The notes: generated by a model from the letters alone, not told the origin. A stretch of DNA of 64,000 nt from Robinsoniella peoriensis (GCF_042680125.1 NZ_JBHTNY010000007.1); one strand, 5' to 3'; positions 52,888-62,015 are shown, counted from the first letter of the stretch. A program made the numbers and translations.

Positions 52888-54795
52888 ATGACAATTAAAG
52901 AAATTGCAAATTTGGCAGGCGTATCGATTTCAACGGTATCCAAAATTGTAAATAATAAAGACCAGAATATTAATTCAGCCACCAGAAACAGGGTGCTGGA
53001 AATTGTAAAAGAATATAATTACACCCCGTATGGCACGGTAAAAGATATCTCCATGGCGAAAACATTCCTCCTGGGAGTGCTTTTGCAGGATGGCAGCGGA
53101 TTCAAAACCATGCTGAACGGAATTGTAAAAGCAGCACAGGAAAAAGGTTACAGCATCCTCATCTTTGACAGCTGCCATTCCTCCATGGATGAGTTAAAAC
53201 ATATCACCGCACTCTGCAAAAATAAAATTGACGGACTGTTATGGGAGCCGGTAGATCAGGAAAGTATGCAGCATGAACATTATTTCACCGATACTGGTAT
53301 CCCTGTGGTTTATGTAAATTCTCCGTTTACAGTGGATACTTATTCCATCGATTACCAGAAACTTGGGTACCTGTGTACGGAAAAGCTGATTCAATGGAGA
53401 CATCAGAAAATAGGCTGCCTGATGCGGGAAAATAATTTCCGGTCACTGCAGGTATTGGAAGGGATGAAAAACTGCCTCTTTGACCATCATCTTTCGCTAT
53501 ATGACGGAATGGCTTTACATCTGTCCGATTCTTCCTGCATGGCTTCTCTCACATCCGGGGGAATCACCGGTGTTGTGAGCAGTGACTTAGAAGAAACCCT
53601 TTCCCTGTACAGCCAGCTGGATAAGATGCACTACCATATTCCATCGGATTTTTCTTTGATTGGACTTTGCGGTGACGATATGGCTTCCATTAACTTTCCT
53701 CCCGTTTCCAACTATCGGATTCCCTTTTGGAATCTGGGATATGAGGCCTGCCGTGCACTGATCAATATCTGTGAGAAGAATTCGGATGACAAGCCTGGAA
53801 TTTCTCTGGATGCATACTATGTGTTAAATCATGAAGAAAGCCTCAATACCCCTGCATCCTGCAGGGGCCGGAAGTTTGTGGTGCTGGGAAGTATCAATGC
53901 GGATGTTACCCTTACCGTGGATGGTTTTCCGGAAACAGGAAAATCTACCCTGATCACCAATTCTTCCTCCTGTGCCGGCGGAAAGGGAACGAATCAGTCC
54001 ATGGGATCTGCCAGACTGGGACATGAAGCTGTCCTGATCGGTAAGGTGGGAAACGACGCTGATGCATCCCTTATCTTTGATGCAATGAGCCAGAACCATC
54101 TTCTGACGGAAGGTATTTATAAGGATTCAGGTTCTCAGACCGGAAAAGCCTATGTATATGTGCAAAAAGACGGGGAAGTGACCATCACCTATATTCCCGG
54201 TGCAAATCTCAGACTGACCGCAGACGATGTCCGCTCACAAAAGGCTTTATTTGAAGGCTGCGAATACTTATTGCTCTCCATGGATATTCCAATGGAAGCC
54301 GCTATGGAAGCCGCATCCCTGGCGAAAAAGTCTTCTGCGAAAACCATATTAAAGCCATCGGCATTGAGTACGCTGCCGGAGGTGTTCTACCGGACCACCG
54401 ATATTTTTGTTCCCAACCAACAGGAAGCTGCTACTTTTTGCCCTCATATAGATACCATTGAGGGGCAGGCAGAATTTTTTTACAAACGGGGAATGCCTGT
54501 TGTAATCATCACCCTTGGTCATGGCGGATGCTATGTACGGGCTGAAAACCTGAAGAAGTATTTTCCATCGGCGGACTTCGCTGCGGTGGATGCTACCGGA
54601 GGTGCCGATGCTTTTATTTCTGCACTGGCTGTCCATTTAAGCGACGGTTATGACCTGGAGAAATCTGTAAGGATCGCCCAGTATGCTGCAGGATTCTGCG
54701 TTTCCCGCCAGGGTGTAACGACTGCGCTGGTAGACAAAGATACCCTTTATCTTCATATCGGACAGACAGAACCCGATCTCTTATCCTTTCAATAA
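52888..54795 (+). CDS. Fusion of LacI-type repressor and ribokinase (PfkB family)
   Basis: A 635-residue two-part protein in one uninterrupted frame. Residues 1-48 are a LacI helix-turn-helix (TIKEIANLAGVSISTVSKIV, 20 residues); about 58-318 a periplasmic-binding-like effector domain (LLGVLLQDGSG, KIDGLLWEP, HIPSDFSLIGLCGDDMA); about 328-622 a complete ribokinase with GSINADV, AGGKGTNQSMGSARLG (363-378), VPNQQEAA (508-515) and VDATGGADAF (567-576) with catalytic D574. The usual DTTGAGD is altered to DATGGAD. It would repress the divergent importer-hydrolase operon and phosphorylate the ribose that the hydrolase releases. GAGGTG precedes the ATG. Confidence 0.92.
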   Translation: MTIKEIANLAGVSISTVSKIVNNKDQNINSATRNRVLEIVKEYNYTPYGTVKDISMAKTFLLGVLLQDGSGFKTMLNGIVKAAQEKGYSILIFDSCHSSMDELKHITALCKNKIDGLLWEPVDQESMQHEHYFTDTGIPVVYVNSPFTVDTYSIDYQKLGYLCTEKLIQWRHQKIGCLMRENNFRSLQVLEGMKNCLFDHHLSLYDGMALHLSDSSCMASLTSGGITGVVSSDLEETLSLYSQLDKMHYHIPSDFSLIGLCGDDMASINFPPVSNYRIPFWNLGYEACRALINICEKNSDDKPGISLDAYYVLNHEESLNTPASCRGRKFVVLGSINADVTLTVDGFPETGKSTLITNSSSCAGGKGTNQSMGSARLGHEAVLIGKVGNDADASLIFDAMSQNHLLTEGIYKDSGSQTGKAYVYVQKDGEVTITYIPGANLRLTADDVRSQKALFEGCEYLLLSMDIPMEAAMEAASLAKKSSAKTILKPSALSTLPEVFYRTTDIFVPNQQEAATFCPHIDTIEGQAEFFYKRGMPVVIITLGHGGCYVRAENLKKYFPSADFAAVDATGGADAFISALAVHLSDGYDLEKSVRIAQYAAGFCVSRQGVTTALVDKDTLYLHIGQTEPDLLSFQ

Positions 54796-54805
54796 TGCCC
54801 TTATC

Positions 54806-54832
54806 AGCCCTCTGATTTTCAGGGGGCTTTTT
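54806..54832 (+). terminator. Rho-independent terminator of the LacI-ribokinase gene
   Basis: AGCCCTCTGA and TCAGGGGGCT form a stem with a three-base loop followed by TTTTT, eleven bases after the stop codon. Confidence 0.9.
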
Positions 54833-54838
54833 ATGTAC

Positions 54839-54873
54839 AAAAAATACGCCCTGCCTCCCACAGCAGAGCGTAT
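54839..54873 (-). terminator. Rho-independent terminator downstream of spoVG
   Basis: On the minus strand ATACGCTCTGC pairs with GCAGGGCGTAT (one G-U pair) and is followed by TTTTTT. It is about 118 bases beyond the spoVG stop, with no gene in between. Confidence 0.8.
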
Positions 54874-54990
54874 AAACATAACCTTTTCTCTTTTCCTGTA
54901 CTGCCTGCATAACTATGCGGCAAATAACCAATGTTTCGTTTTTTACCTTGTGCTATACTGGTTTACTTCTATAAAATCTTCGTTGCTAAA

Positions 54991-55278
54991 TTAATAAGCT
55001 GCCTCTTCCGATTCAGGTTCCGCTGCTACAACAGCCTCGTACTGATCCAGGATGATACCCTGAATACGGTCTCTTGTCTGGGAATTAATAGGATGTGCGA
55101 TATCTCTATATTCTCCGTCGGATGCCTTTCTGCTTGGCATGGCTATAAATAACCCCTTTTCTCCTTCAATTACTTTGATATCATGAACAACAAACTCATC
55201 ATCAATTGTAATTGAAACTACCGCCTTCATCTTACCTTCCTTTGCAACTTTACGTACCCTGACATCTGTAATATTCAT
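54991..55278 (-). CDS. spoVG: Stage V sporulation protein G (SpoVG)
   Basis: A 95-residue nucleic-acid-binding regulator: MNITDVRVRKVAKEGKMKAVVSI opening, DDEFVVHDIKVIEG, and FIAMPSRKASDGEYRDIAHPI (all typical of SpoVG). It affects septation in sporulation and binds RNA/DNA in other Firmicutes. AAAGGGGC lies upstream of the ATG. It begins only 41 bases after glgD. Confidence 0.97.
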   Translation of the reverse strand: MNITDVRVRKVAKEGKMKAVVSITIDDEFVVHDIKVIEGEKGLFIAMPSRKASDGEYRDIAHPINSQTRDRIQGIILDQYEAVVAAEPESEEAAY

Positions 55279-55319
55279 GTCTTTTAGCCCCTTTCCATAT
55301 ATAGTCGTAATTTAAAATG

Positions 55320-56438
55320 TTATAGTACGTAGCGTTCGTTTTTTTCTATAACAATTTTTATTTTGTCCTCGCCAACATGATAAGAATTCGCCCGTATGGT
55401 ATCGCGGGATTCAACAATACAATTTTCAATATATGTATTATCACCCAGATATACATCATTCAGGATAATGGAATTCTTAATCACACAATTCTCACCCACA
55501 AAAGTCTTCTTAAACAACACCGAATTTTCTACATGCCCGTTAATGATACATCCACTGGATATCAGGCTGTTTTTCACTTCACTGCCCGGATTATACTTAG
55601 CAGGCGGAAGATCATCAACCTTGGAATATACATCCGGATACTGACGGAAGAAATAATCTCTCACTTCCGGTTTCAGAAAATCCATATTTGTTTTATAATA
55701 AGACTCTACCGTAGCAATGTTGCTCCAGTATTCTTTCATTTTATAACCATAGATTCTCTTCAGGTTCTTATAGCGAATCAGAATATCCTTTACAAAATCA
55801 TGCCTGTCTTCCTGTGCACATCTTTCGATCAATTCGATCAGCTGTCTTCTGCGGATAATATATACACCGGTAGAAACAGTATTCCAGGATGAAACCATTG
55901 GTTTTTCTTCAAACTCTTCGATTCTGCTGTCCTCATTCATTTTCAGGACACCGAATCTTGTAATATCTTCGCTTGGAGCCATATCTTTGCATACAACTGT
56001 AATATCCGCTTTCTTCTCAATATGATATTCCAGCACTTTATTATAATCCAGCTTGTACACACCGTCACCGGATGCAATGATCACATATGGTTCATGGCTT
56101 TTCTTCAGAAAATCCAGATTCTGATAGATCGCATCTGCTGTCCCCCGATACCAGAAACTATTATCAGAAGTGATAGTTGGTGTAAATACAAACAAACCAC
56201 CCTGCTTTCTTCCAAAATCCCACCATTTCGAAGAACTTAAATGTTCATTTAAAGATCTCGCATTGTACTGTGTCAATACCGCCACTTTTTGTATAGAAGA
56301 ATTAGACATGTTACTTAACGCGAAGTCGATGCTTCGATAGCTGCCTGCAATGGGCATTGCTGCAATGGCTCTCTTATTTGATAAATCTCCCATTCTGTGA
56401 CTGTTGCCACCTGCTAAAATCATTCCTATCGCTCTCAT
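55320..56438 (-). CDS. glgD: Glucose-1-phosphate adenylyltransferase subunit GlgD
   Basis: A 372-residue paralogue of GlgC. The nucleotide loop reads GGNSHRMGDLSNKRAIAAMPIAG instead of the GGxGxRL...KPA pattern of active subunits, and the C-terminal left-handed beta-helix is present (SVLFKKTFVGENCVIKNSIIL). In Firmicutes GlgD modulates GlgC in a heterotetramer for glycogen synthesis. The ATG at 56438 overlaps the glgC stop in TGATG, so the two are coupled. Confidence 0.93.
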   Translation of the reverse strand: MRAIGMILAGGNSHRMGDLSNKRAIAAMPIAGSYRSIDFALSNMSNSSIQKVAVLTQYNARSLNEHLSSSKWWDFGRKQGGLFVFTPTITSDNSFWYRGTADAIYQNLDFLKKSHEPYVIIASGDGVYKLDYNKVLEYHIEKKADITVVCKDMAPSEDITRFGVLKMNEDSRIEEFEEKPMVSSWNTVSTGVYIIRRRQLIELIERCAQEDRHDFVKDILIRYKNLKRIYGYKMKEYWSNIATVESYYKTNMDFLKPEVRDYFFRQYPDVYSKVDDLPPAKYNPGSEVKNSLISSGCIINGHVENSVLFKKTFVGENCVIKNSIILNDVYLGDNTYIENCIVESRDTIRANSYHVGEDKIKIVIEKNERYVL

Positions 56439-57709
56439 CACGCTTCACCTGCCTTAACTAAAGTTTCTCCACTCTCCAGTACGCCATCCGGATAATCCTC
56501 CGCTCTTGTAATTCCATCCACTGCTGTGTTCTTTCCGATTTTCACATTTGGCGGAATATAAGAATTTTCACCTACCGTTACTAAACCAAAAGAATAAACA
56601 TTTGGTTTTAATTTGTTTGGAACTTCTTCACCTATGCCAAGCACTGCGCCTTGTCCGATTTCCGTGTTCTCAGCTACGATAGAGCGGTCCAGAACAGCAC
56701 CATCGCCGATCTTGGTTCCCCTCATGATAATCGAGTCACGAATGACAGCTCCCTTTCCGATCGTTACCCCGGCTCCAATGACAGAATTATGTACCTCACC
56801 ATAAACCTCTGTACCATCGCCGATGATACACCTTTCAATTACCGACTCAGAAGATATATACTGCGGAGGAATAATTTCACTGCTTGTGTATATCTTCCAG
56901 AACTCTTCATATAAGTTAAACTCCGGAATGATATCGATCAGTTCCATATTTGCTTCCCAGTAAGAACCTAATGTTCCGACGTCTTTCCAATAGCCGTTAT
57001 ACTCATAAGCTACAAGCTTATCTCCCTTTTCATGGCAATACGGAATAATATGTTTACCAAAATCACAATTACTCTGATCAGACATTGCGATTAAAGCTTC
57101 CTTTAATACCTTCCATGAGAAAATATAAATACCCATTGACGCAAGATTGCTCTTTGGTTCTGGCGGTTTCTCCTGAAACTCCGTTATTCTGTTATTATCA
57201 TCTGTCACTACTACGCCAAATCGGCTTGCTTCTTCCATCGGTACGGGCATAACTGCGATGCTGATGTCGGCATTGCTGGCTTTGTGGAAATCTAACATTA
57301 CTTCATAATCCATCTTATAGATATGGTCACCTGACAGAATTAAAACATAGTCAGGATTATAATTCTCCATATAGCCCAGGTTCTGGTAAATTGCATTTGC
57401 TGTTCCCGTATACCATTCACTGTTGCCACTTTTTTCATATGGAGGAAGTACTGTTACACCTCCGATATTCCTATCCAAATCCCAGGGAATACCAATTCCA
57501 ATATGCGTATTTAACCGCAATGGCTGATATTGTGTCAGGACACCAACTGTATCTACCCCAGAATTAATACAGTTGCTAAGCGGGAAATCAATTATACGGT
57601 ACTTTCCGCCGAAAGCCACGGCCGGCTTTGCCACTTTGGCTGTCAGAACGCCCAGACGGCTTCCTTGTCCTCCTGCAAGTAACATTGCAATCATCTCTTT
57701 TTTAATCAC
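56438..57709 (-). CDS. glgC: Glucose-1-phosphate adenylyltransferase GlgC
   Basis: A 423-residue enzyme making ADP-glucose for glycogen synthesis. It has GGQGSRLGVLTAKVAKPAV, the YRIIDFPLSNCINSG segment, LSGDHIYKMDY with the catalytic aspartate, FQEKPPEPKS and a C-terminal beta-helix. The start is GTG 57709 with AGAGGTG upstream. Glycogen synthase and branching enzyme are not in the window. Confidence 0.95.
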   Translation of the reverse strand: MIKKEMIAMLLAGGQGSRLGVLTAKVAKPAVAFGGKYRIIDFPLSNCINSGVDTVGVLTQYQPLRLNTHIGIGIPWDLDRNIGGVTVLPPYEKSGNSEWYTGTANAIYQNLGYMENYNPDYVLILSGDHIYKMDYEVMLDFHKASNADISIAVMPVPMEEASRFGVVVTDDNNRITEFQEKPPEPKSNLASMGIYIFSWKVLKEALIAMSDQSNCDFGKHIIPYCHEKGDKLVAYEYNGYWKDVGTLGSYWEANMELIDIIPEFNLYEEFWKIYTSSEIIPPQYISSESVIERCIIGDGTEVYGEVHNSVIGAGVTIGKGAVIRDSIIMRGTKIGDGAVLDRSIVAENTEIGQGAVLGIGEEVPNKLKPNVYSFGLVTVGENSYIPPNVKIGKNTAVDGITRAEDYPDGVLESGETLVKAGEA

Positions 57710-58265
57710 GCTATCACCTCTCGCTGTAGTATAGTACTATGATGTCAGATGCATCTATAGCCCGTTAACAATCATATTTTCTCATAAATAAAATTGTTAG
57801 TTTTTATTATACCACATCTTTCCAAAATAGTGAACATATTTTACAATTTTTTGAAATTTTTTTCTCTCATTTTAGAAGAAATAGCTCAAAATATTGTCTA
57901 GCCACTTTTTTCATTCGACATTTCTTTCACATTTATGCTATTTTCCCTTTGTTTTTCCTTTAATCTTTTGTCATATTTTTACATGATTTTTTGTTTTGTT
58001 TTAAAAATGCATAAAAATACCGTCGAATATTGTGTTTTTTTAGAATGTGTTTCAGATCTCCCATAGAGTCCCCTCCATGCTGCGAAACCCAGCTTTGTAA
58101 CGGCAACCGGAACCCGGGAAATCGTCCTTTAATCAGAAAACCTCAAATTTAATCCCCCATAATGTCAAGAAATGCTTTAATTTTTATCCATATGAGGTTA
58201 TAATGATGACAGAATGCCTTTCACACAGCCTGTGAAAGAGTGATTTTCATAAGGAGAGTATCAAT
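57710..58265. other. 556-bp intergenic stretch between glgC and murC
   Basis: The stretch is very AT-rich and contains divergent promoters for glgC and murC. No open reading frame is supportable. A GC-rich island lies at 58058-58128. CTTTCACA (58218-58225) and TGTGAAAG (58231-58238) form a leader hairpin just before the murC Shine-Dalgarno AAGGAG, and TATAAT at 58196-58201 region (GGTTATAATG) is a likely murC -10. Confidence 0.6.
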
Positions 58266-59645
58266 ATGTATGAAATAAATTTTAAGCAGCCTATCCATGT
58301 ACACTTTATTGGTATCGGAGGAATCAGCATGAGCGGTCTTGCTTCTATATTAATAGACCGTGACTTTAAAATCTCCGGTTCTGATGCAAAAGAATCGCCT
58401 CTGACTAAATGGATGGAGGATAGAGGGGTTAACGTATACTATGGCCAGCGCGCATCTAATATAGAGGATGGAACAGATCTGGTCGTATATACAGCCGCAA
58501 TTCATCCGGATAATCCGGAGTATGCAGCCGCAGCCCAAAAGAATATTCCAATGCTGACCCGTGCAGAACTCCTGGGACAGATTATGCAGAATTACGAAAC
58601 ACCCATTGCCGTTTCCGGAACACATGGCAAAACAACCACAACGTCTATGATTTCCCACATTCTTCTGGCTGCAGATACCGATCCTACCATATCCGTAGGC
58701 GGAATCTTAAAAGCGATTGAAGGGAATATCCGCGTCGGCAATTCTGAAACATTTCTGACGGAAGCCTGTGAATATACAAACAGTTTTTTGCATTTTAATC
58801 CAAAGATCAGCCTGATTCTGAATATTGATGCAGACCATCTGGATTTCTTTAAGGACCTGGATGACATCCGTAATTCTTTTCGCTTATTTGCCAAAAGACT
58901 GCCGGAAGATGGCACACTGATCATCAACGGGGACATTCCCGATTATGAAGAAATTACAAAAGACCTGCCATGCAAAGTGGTAACCTACGGATTTTCAAAG
59001 TCCAGCCATTACAGTGCGGTAAATATCAGCTATGACGCTTTTGCCCATGGTTCTTTTGATGCGGTAAGAGATGGCAAAGTGATTGGGCATATTACTCTGA
59101 GTGTTCCGGGAAAGCACAATGTTTCCAATGCTCTGGCTTCACTTGCACTTGGTGAATTACTTGGAATTCCTCTGGATAGAATTCAGCAGGGACTGACTGA
59201 CTTTGGCGGTACCGACAGACGTTTCCAGAAAAAGGGGGAAATCGGCGGTGTTACGATTATAGATGATTACGCACACCACCCCACGGAAATTACTGCTACA
59301 CTGAACGCGGCACATCAATACCCCCACAAAACTATCTGGTGTGTATTCCAGCCTCATACTTATACACGTACCAAAGCATTGATGGACGATTTTGCAAAAG
59401 CGCTGGCACTGGCTGATAAAGTTGTGCTTGCTGATATCTATGCCGCCCGTGAAACGGATAACCTGGGAATCAGTTCCAAAACCCTTCAGAAAAAAATAGA
59501 GGAACTTGGCAAAGAAGCATATTATTTTCCATGTTTTGACGAGATTGAAAACTTTTTGTTAGAAAATTGTATACACGGTGACTTGTTGATAACTATGGGC
59601 GCCGGAGACGTTGTAAAAATAGGGGAAAGCCTGCTTGGAGAATAG
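58266..59645 (+). CDS. murC: UDP-N-acetylmuramate-L-alanine ligase
   Basis: A 459-residue peptidoglycan precursor ligase. The N-terminal UDP-MurNAc domain has HFIGIGGISMSGLA, the ATP loop SGTHGKTTTTSM, the central EACEYTNSFLHF and DADHLDFF, then the C-terminal domain with GTDRRFQKKGEI and DDYAHHPTEI. AAGGAGAGTATCAAT lies before the ATG. Immediately followed by the DnaA-box array. Confidence 0.97.
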   Translation: MYEINFKQPIHVHFIGIGGISMSGLASILIDRDFKISGSDAKESPLTKWMEDRGVNVYYGQRASNIEDGTDLVVYTAAIHPDNPEYAAAAQKNIPMLTRAELLGQIMQNYETPIAVSGTHGKTTTTSMISHILLAADTDPTISVGGILKAIEGNIRVGNSETFLTEACEYTNSFLHFNPKISLILNIDADHLDFFKDLDDIRNSFRLFAKRLPEDGTLIINGDIPDYEEITKDLPCKVVTYGFSKSSHYSAVNISYDAFAHGSFDAVRDGKVIGHITLSVPGKHNVSNALASLALGELLGIPLDRIQQGLTDFGGTDRRFQKKGEIGGVTIIDDYAHHPTEITATLNAAHQYPHKTIWCVFQPHTYTRTKALMDDFAKALALADKVVLADIYAARETDNLGISSKTLQKKIEELGKEAYYFPCFDEIENFLLENCIHGDLLITMGAGDVVKIGESLLGE

Positions 59646-59830
59646 TTATCCACATTATCCACATGATTATGCACATTAACGTGTATTTTACATGTGGATT
59701 TTTTTGTGGATAGCTTGGTTTACATAATTTCGCTGCTGTAATTTTAAAAAATTCGACAATCCCCGACAATTGCACATTTTCTTCTGTTGCACCTATTTTT
59801 TTTGTCCCCAAGTTATCCACATTATCCACA
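59646..59830. promoter_or_regulatory. Array of DnaA boxes between murC and dnaD
   Basis: Perfect TTATCCACA occurs at 59646-59654, 59655-59663, 59813-59821 and 59822-59830: two abutting pairs. TTATGCACA at 59667-59675 also fits TTATNCACA, and TGTGGATAG at 59705-59713 is a one-mismatch inverted copy. The stretch between is AT-rich. Confidence 0.9.
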
Positions 59831-59909
59831 ATGTCCACAATGGAGAACTTCCCCCTTATCCCTGGAACCCTTGTAAAAACTAGCTGTTCTCTTTTTTTAA
59901 AAGGTATGC

Positions 59910-59915
59910 TATACT
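59910..59915 (+). promoter_or_regulatory. Extended -10 element before dnaD
   Basis: TGCTATACT (59907-59915) fits an extended -10 (TGnTATACT) 34 bases before the dnaD start; no good -35 is seen, so it may depend on an activator or on DnaA. Confidence 0.45.
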
Positions 59916-59948
59916 GGTTGCATATCAAGAAAATAGCAGGTGAAAGCA

Positions 59949-60989
59949 ATGAATGAAATATCCTTACACATAAATTCCGGCAGCAGTGTTACCATTGTCC
60001 AAAATACATTTATCGACAATTACATGCCTTCTGCCAGTGGTGAATTCGTCAAAATATACTTATATCTCTTAAGATGCACCTCTTCTAATATTCGTGTGTC
60101 TATTTCGTCTATCGCAGATACTTTCGAACATACAGAAAAAGATGTGAACCGGGCCCTCTCTTACTGGGAAAAGCTTCACTTACTGAAATTGGAACACGAT
60201 GAAAACGGTGCATTAACCGGAATCTATTTTCTCAGCTCGGCTGATCTCACTTCAGGTGCGGCGACTACATCTGCTTCACTTGAAACTGCGGCCAGCACTG
60301 AGCAGCCTAAGCCCGTGAAAAAGGTACTTCCCACCGCCGATAAGGTAAAATCGTTAAAAGAGCAGGAAGATATCCGTCAGCTTTTATTTATTGCAGAACA
60401 GTATCTTGGAAAGACTTTAAGTTCCACAGAAGTATCCAATATTCTTTACTTCTATGACGGTCTGCATTTTTCCACCGACCTGATTGAGTACCTGATTGAA
60501 TATTGTGTCTCCAAAGGCAGCAAAAGTGCCCGCTATATTGAAAAGGTTGCACTTTCCTGGGCAGAAGACGGCATCACTACCGTTGACCAGGCAAAATGCA
60601 ATACGAATCTGTATAATAAAAATTATTTCACAATTTTAAATACCTTTGGCATTAAAGGACGTGCCCCGGCAGAACCGGAGATTACATTAATGGCTAAATG
60701 GCTGGACGAGTACCACTTTACCCTGGATATTATCATTGAGGCATGTAACCGGACTATTAAGCAGACACATCAGCCCAATTTCCAATATGCCAATAAGATT
60801 CTGGAAGAATGGAATAAGTCGGGAATCAAACATCTCTCTGAAGTTGCATTATTGGATGAAAAACACCAGAACTCCAAAAAAACTGCTCCTGTTCAGAAAA
60901 AAACCGTTGCTTCTAACAATAAATTCAATAATTTCCATCAAAGGGAATATGATTATGACCAGTTAGAGAAACAGTTGCTGAACAGATAA
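59949..60989 (+). CDS. DnaD-domain replication protein
   Basis: A 346-residue protein of the DnaD/DnaB helicase-loader group. The N-terminal winged helix (about 25-85: EFVKIYLYLLRCTS ... ISSIADTFEHTEKDVNRALSYWEKLHLL) is followed by two DnaD-type C-terminal domains (about 140-200 and 215-280, the second including the YxxxI-type FTLDIIIEACNRTIKQ ... NFQYANKILEEW). The start ATG 59949 has AGGTG six bases upstream. It sits between a DnaA-box array and the dnaC/dnaI-like gene. Confidence 0.88.
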   Translation: MNEISLHINSGSSVTIVQNTFIDNYMPSASGEFVKIYLYLLRCTSSNIRVSISSIADTFEHTEKDVNRALSYWEKLHLLKLEHDENGALTGIYFLSSADLTSGAATTSASLETAASTEQPKPVKKVLPTADKVKSLKEQEDIRQLLFIAEQYLGKTLSSTEVSNILYFYDGLHFSTDLIEYLIEYCVSKGSKSARYIEKVALSWAEDGITTVDQAKCNTNLYNKNYFTILNTFGIKGRAPAEPEITLMAKWLDEYHFTLDIIIEACNRTIKQTHQPNFQYANKILEEWNKSGIKHLSEVALLDEKHQNSKKTAPVQKKTVASNNKFNNFHQREYDYDQLEKQLLNR

Positions 60990-61022
60990 ATTTTCATTTT
61001 CTAAAGAAGGGAGAACCAGCCT

Positions 61023-62015
61023 GTGTCATTGAAAAACTCGCAATATGATATGATCATCCGCCAATACCAGAAAAAACAGTTACAGACCAAACACGATCAG
61101 GATGCGCGTATCCAGGAGGCTTATGAGAAGGTTCCTGCTCTTCGTGAAATTGATCATCAGATAAGTTCTATCAGTGTCGCCCGCGGGCGTCAGCTGTTAT
61201 CCGGAGACAGTGATGCACTTAACGGCTTAAAGGAAGACATCCGCCGTTTATCAGACAAGCGTATCATGCTGCTTGTGGAGAACGGGTTTCCAAAGGATTA
61301 CCTTCTCCCCCGGTATACCTGCCCCGACTGTCAGGATACGGGATTTGCAGATAATCATAAATGTCACTGTTTTAAGCAGGCAGTCATTGATATGCTGTAC
61401 ACCCAGTCTAATTTAAAAGAAGTCTTAAGCAGAGAGAACTTCTCTAATTTTTCTTATGCTTATTATTCGGATAAACTGGTCAATCCTTCCACCGGACTGT
61501 CTTCTCTGGCAACCATGCGTCAAAATATGGCTGAATGCCAGGAATTTATCCGATCTTTTGATGTAGATTTTAAAAATTTATTCTTCTACGGGGATACCGG
61601 TGTGGGAAAAACCTTCCTCTCACACTGCATTGCAAAGGAACTGATCGACACGGCACATTCTGTAATCTATTTTTCAGCATTTGAGCTTTTTGATGTATTT
61701 GCAAAAAGTACGTTTGAAAAGGAAGAAGAAGCACAGAATATCCATCCCTATATCTTTGACTGTGATCTGCTGATCATAGACGACCTGGGTACGGAGCTGA
61801 CCAATACTTTTGTCTCATCCCAGCTGTTTCTTTGTATTAACGAACGGCTTAACCGCAAAAAGTCAACGATTATTTCTACAAACCTGCCCATTAATACATT
61901 TGCAGATACTTATTCGGAACGTGTATTTTCCAGGATTACCAGTAATTATATGATGATGAAACTCTTCGGGGACGATATCCGTATACAAAAAAAATTATTC
62001 CGGGGAAAGCCTTGA
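61023..62015 (+). CDS. DnaC/DnaI-like helicase loader ATPase
   Basis: A 330-residue protein: an N-terminal helical part, a zinc-binding CPDCQDTG...CHC cluster (about residues 101-116), then an AAA+ domain with Walker A GDTGVGKT, Walker B LLIIDDLGTE, and a sensor arginine in SERVFSRI. It loads the replicative helicase together with the DnaD-type protein. The start is GTG 61023, eight bases after GGGAG. IstB transposition helpers share the domain but lack this zinc cluster and context. Confidence 0.9.
   Translation: MSLKNSQYDMIIRQYQKKQLQTKHDQDARIQEAYEKVPALREIDHQISSISVARGRQLLSGDSDALNGLKEDIRRLSDKRIMLLVENGFPKDYLLPRYTCPDCQDTGFADNHKCHCFKQAVIDMLYTQSNLKEVLSRENFSNFSYAYYSDKLVNPSTGLSSLATMRQNMAECQEFIRSFDVDFKNLFFYGDTGVGKTFLSHCIAKELIDTAHSVIYFSAFELFDVFAKSTFEKEEEAQNIHPYIFDCDLLIIDDLGTELTNTFVSSQLFLCINERLNRKKSTIISTNLPINTFADTYSERVFSRITSNYMMMKLFGDDIRIQKKLFRGKP

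Noticed and set aside
58058..58128. SAM, cyclic-di-GMP, ZTP or similar riboswitch
   Set aside because: Fragments such as GAAACCC and GGCAACC recall the SAM-I core, but order and pairing do not fit any class I can recall.
59646..59830. Chromosomal origin of replication
   Set aside because: DnaA boxes are clear, but dnaA, dnaN, recF and rpmH are absent, and the flanks are murC and dnaD. Without skew data a claim of oriC is not justified.
61023..62015. IstB transposase helper of an IS21 element
   Set aside because: The ATPase has an N-terminal zinc cluster and follows a DnaD-type gene; no transposase or terminal repeats are present.
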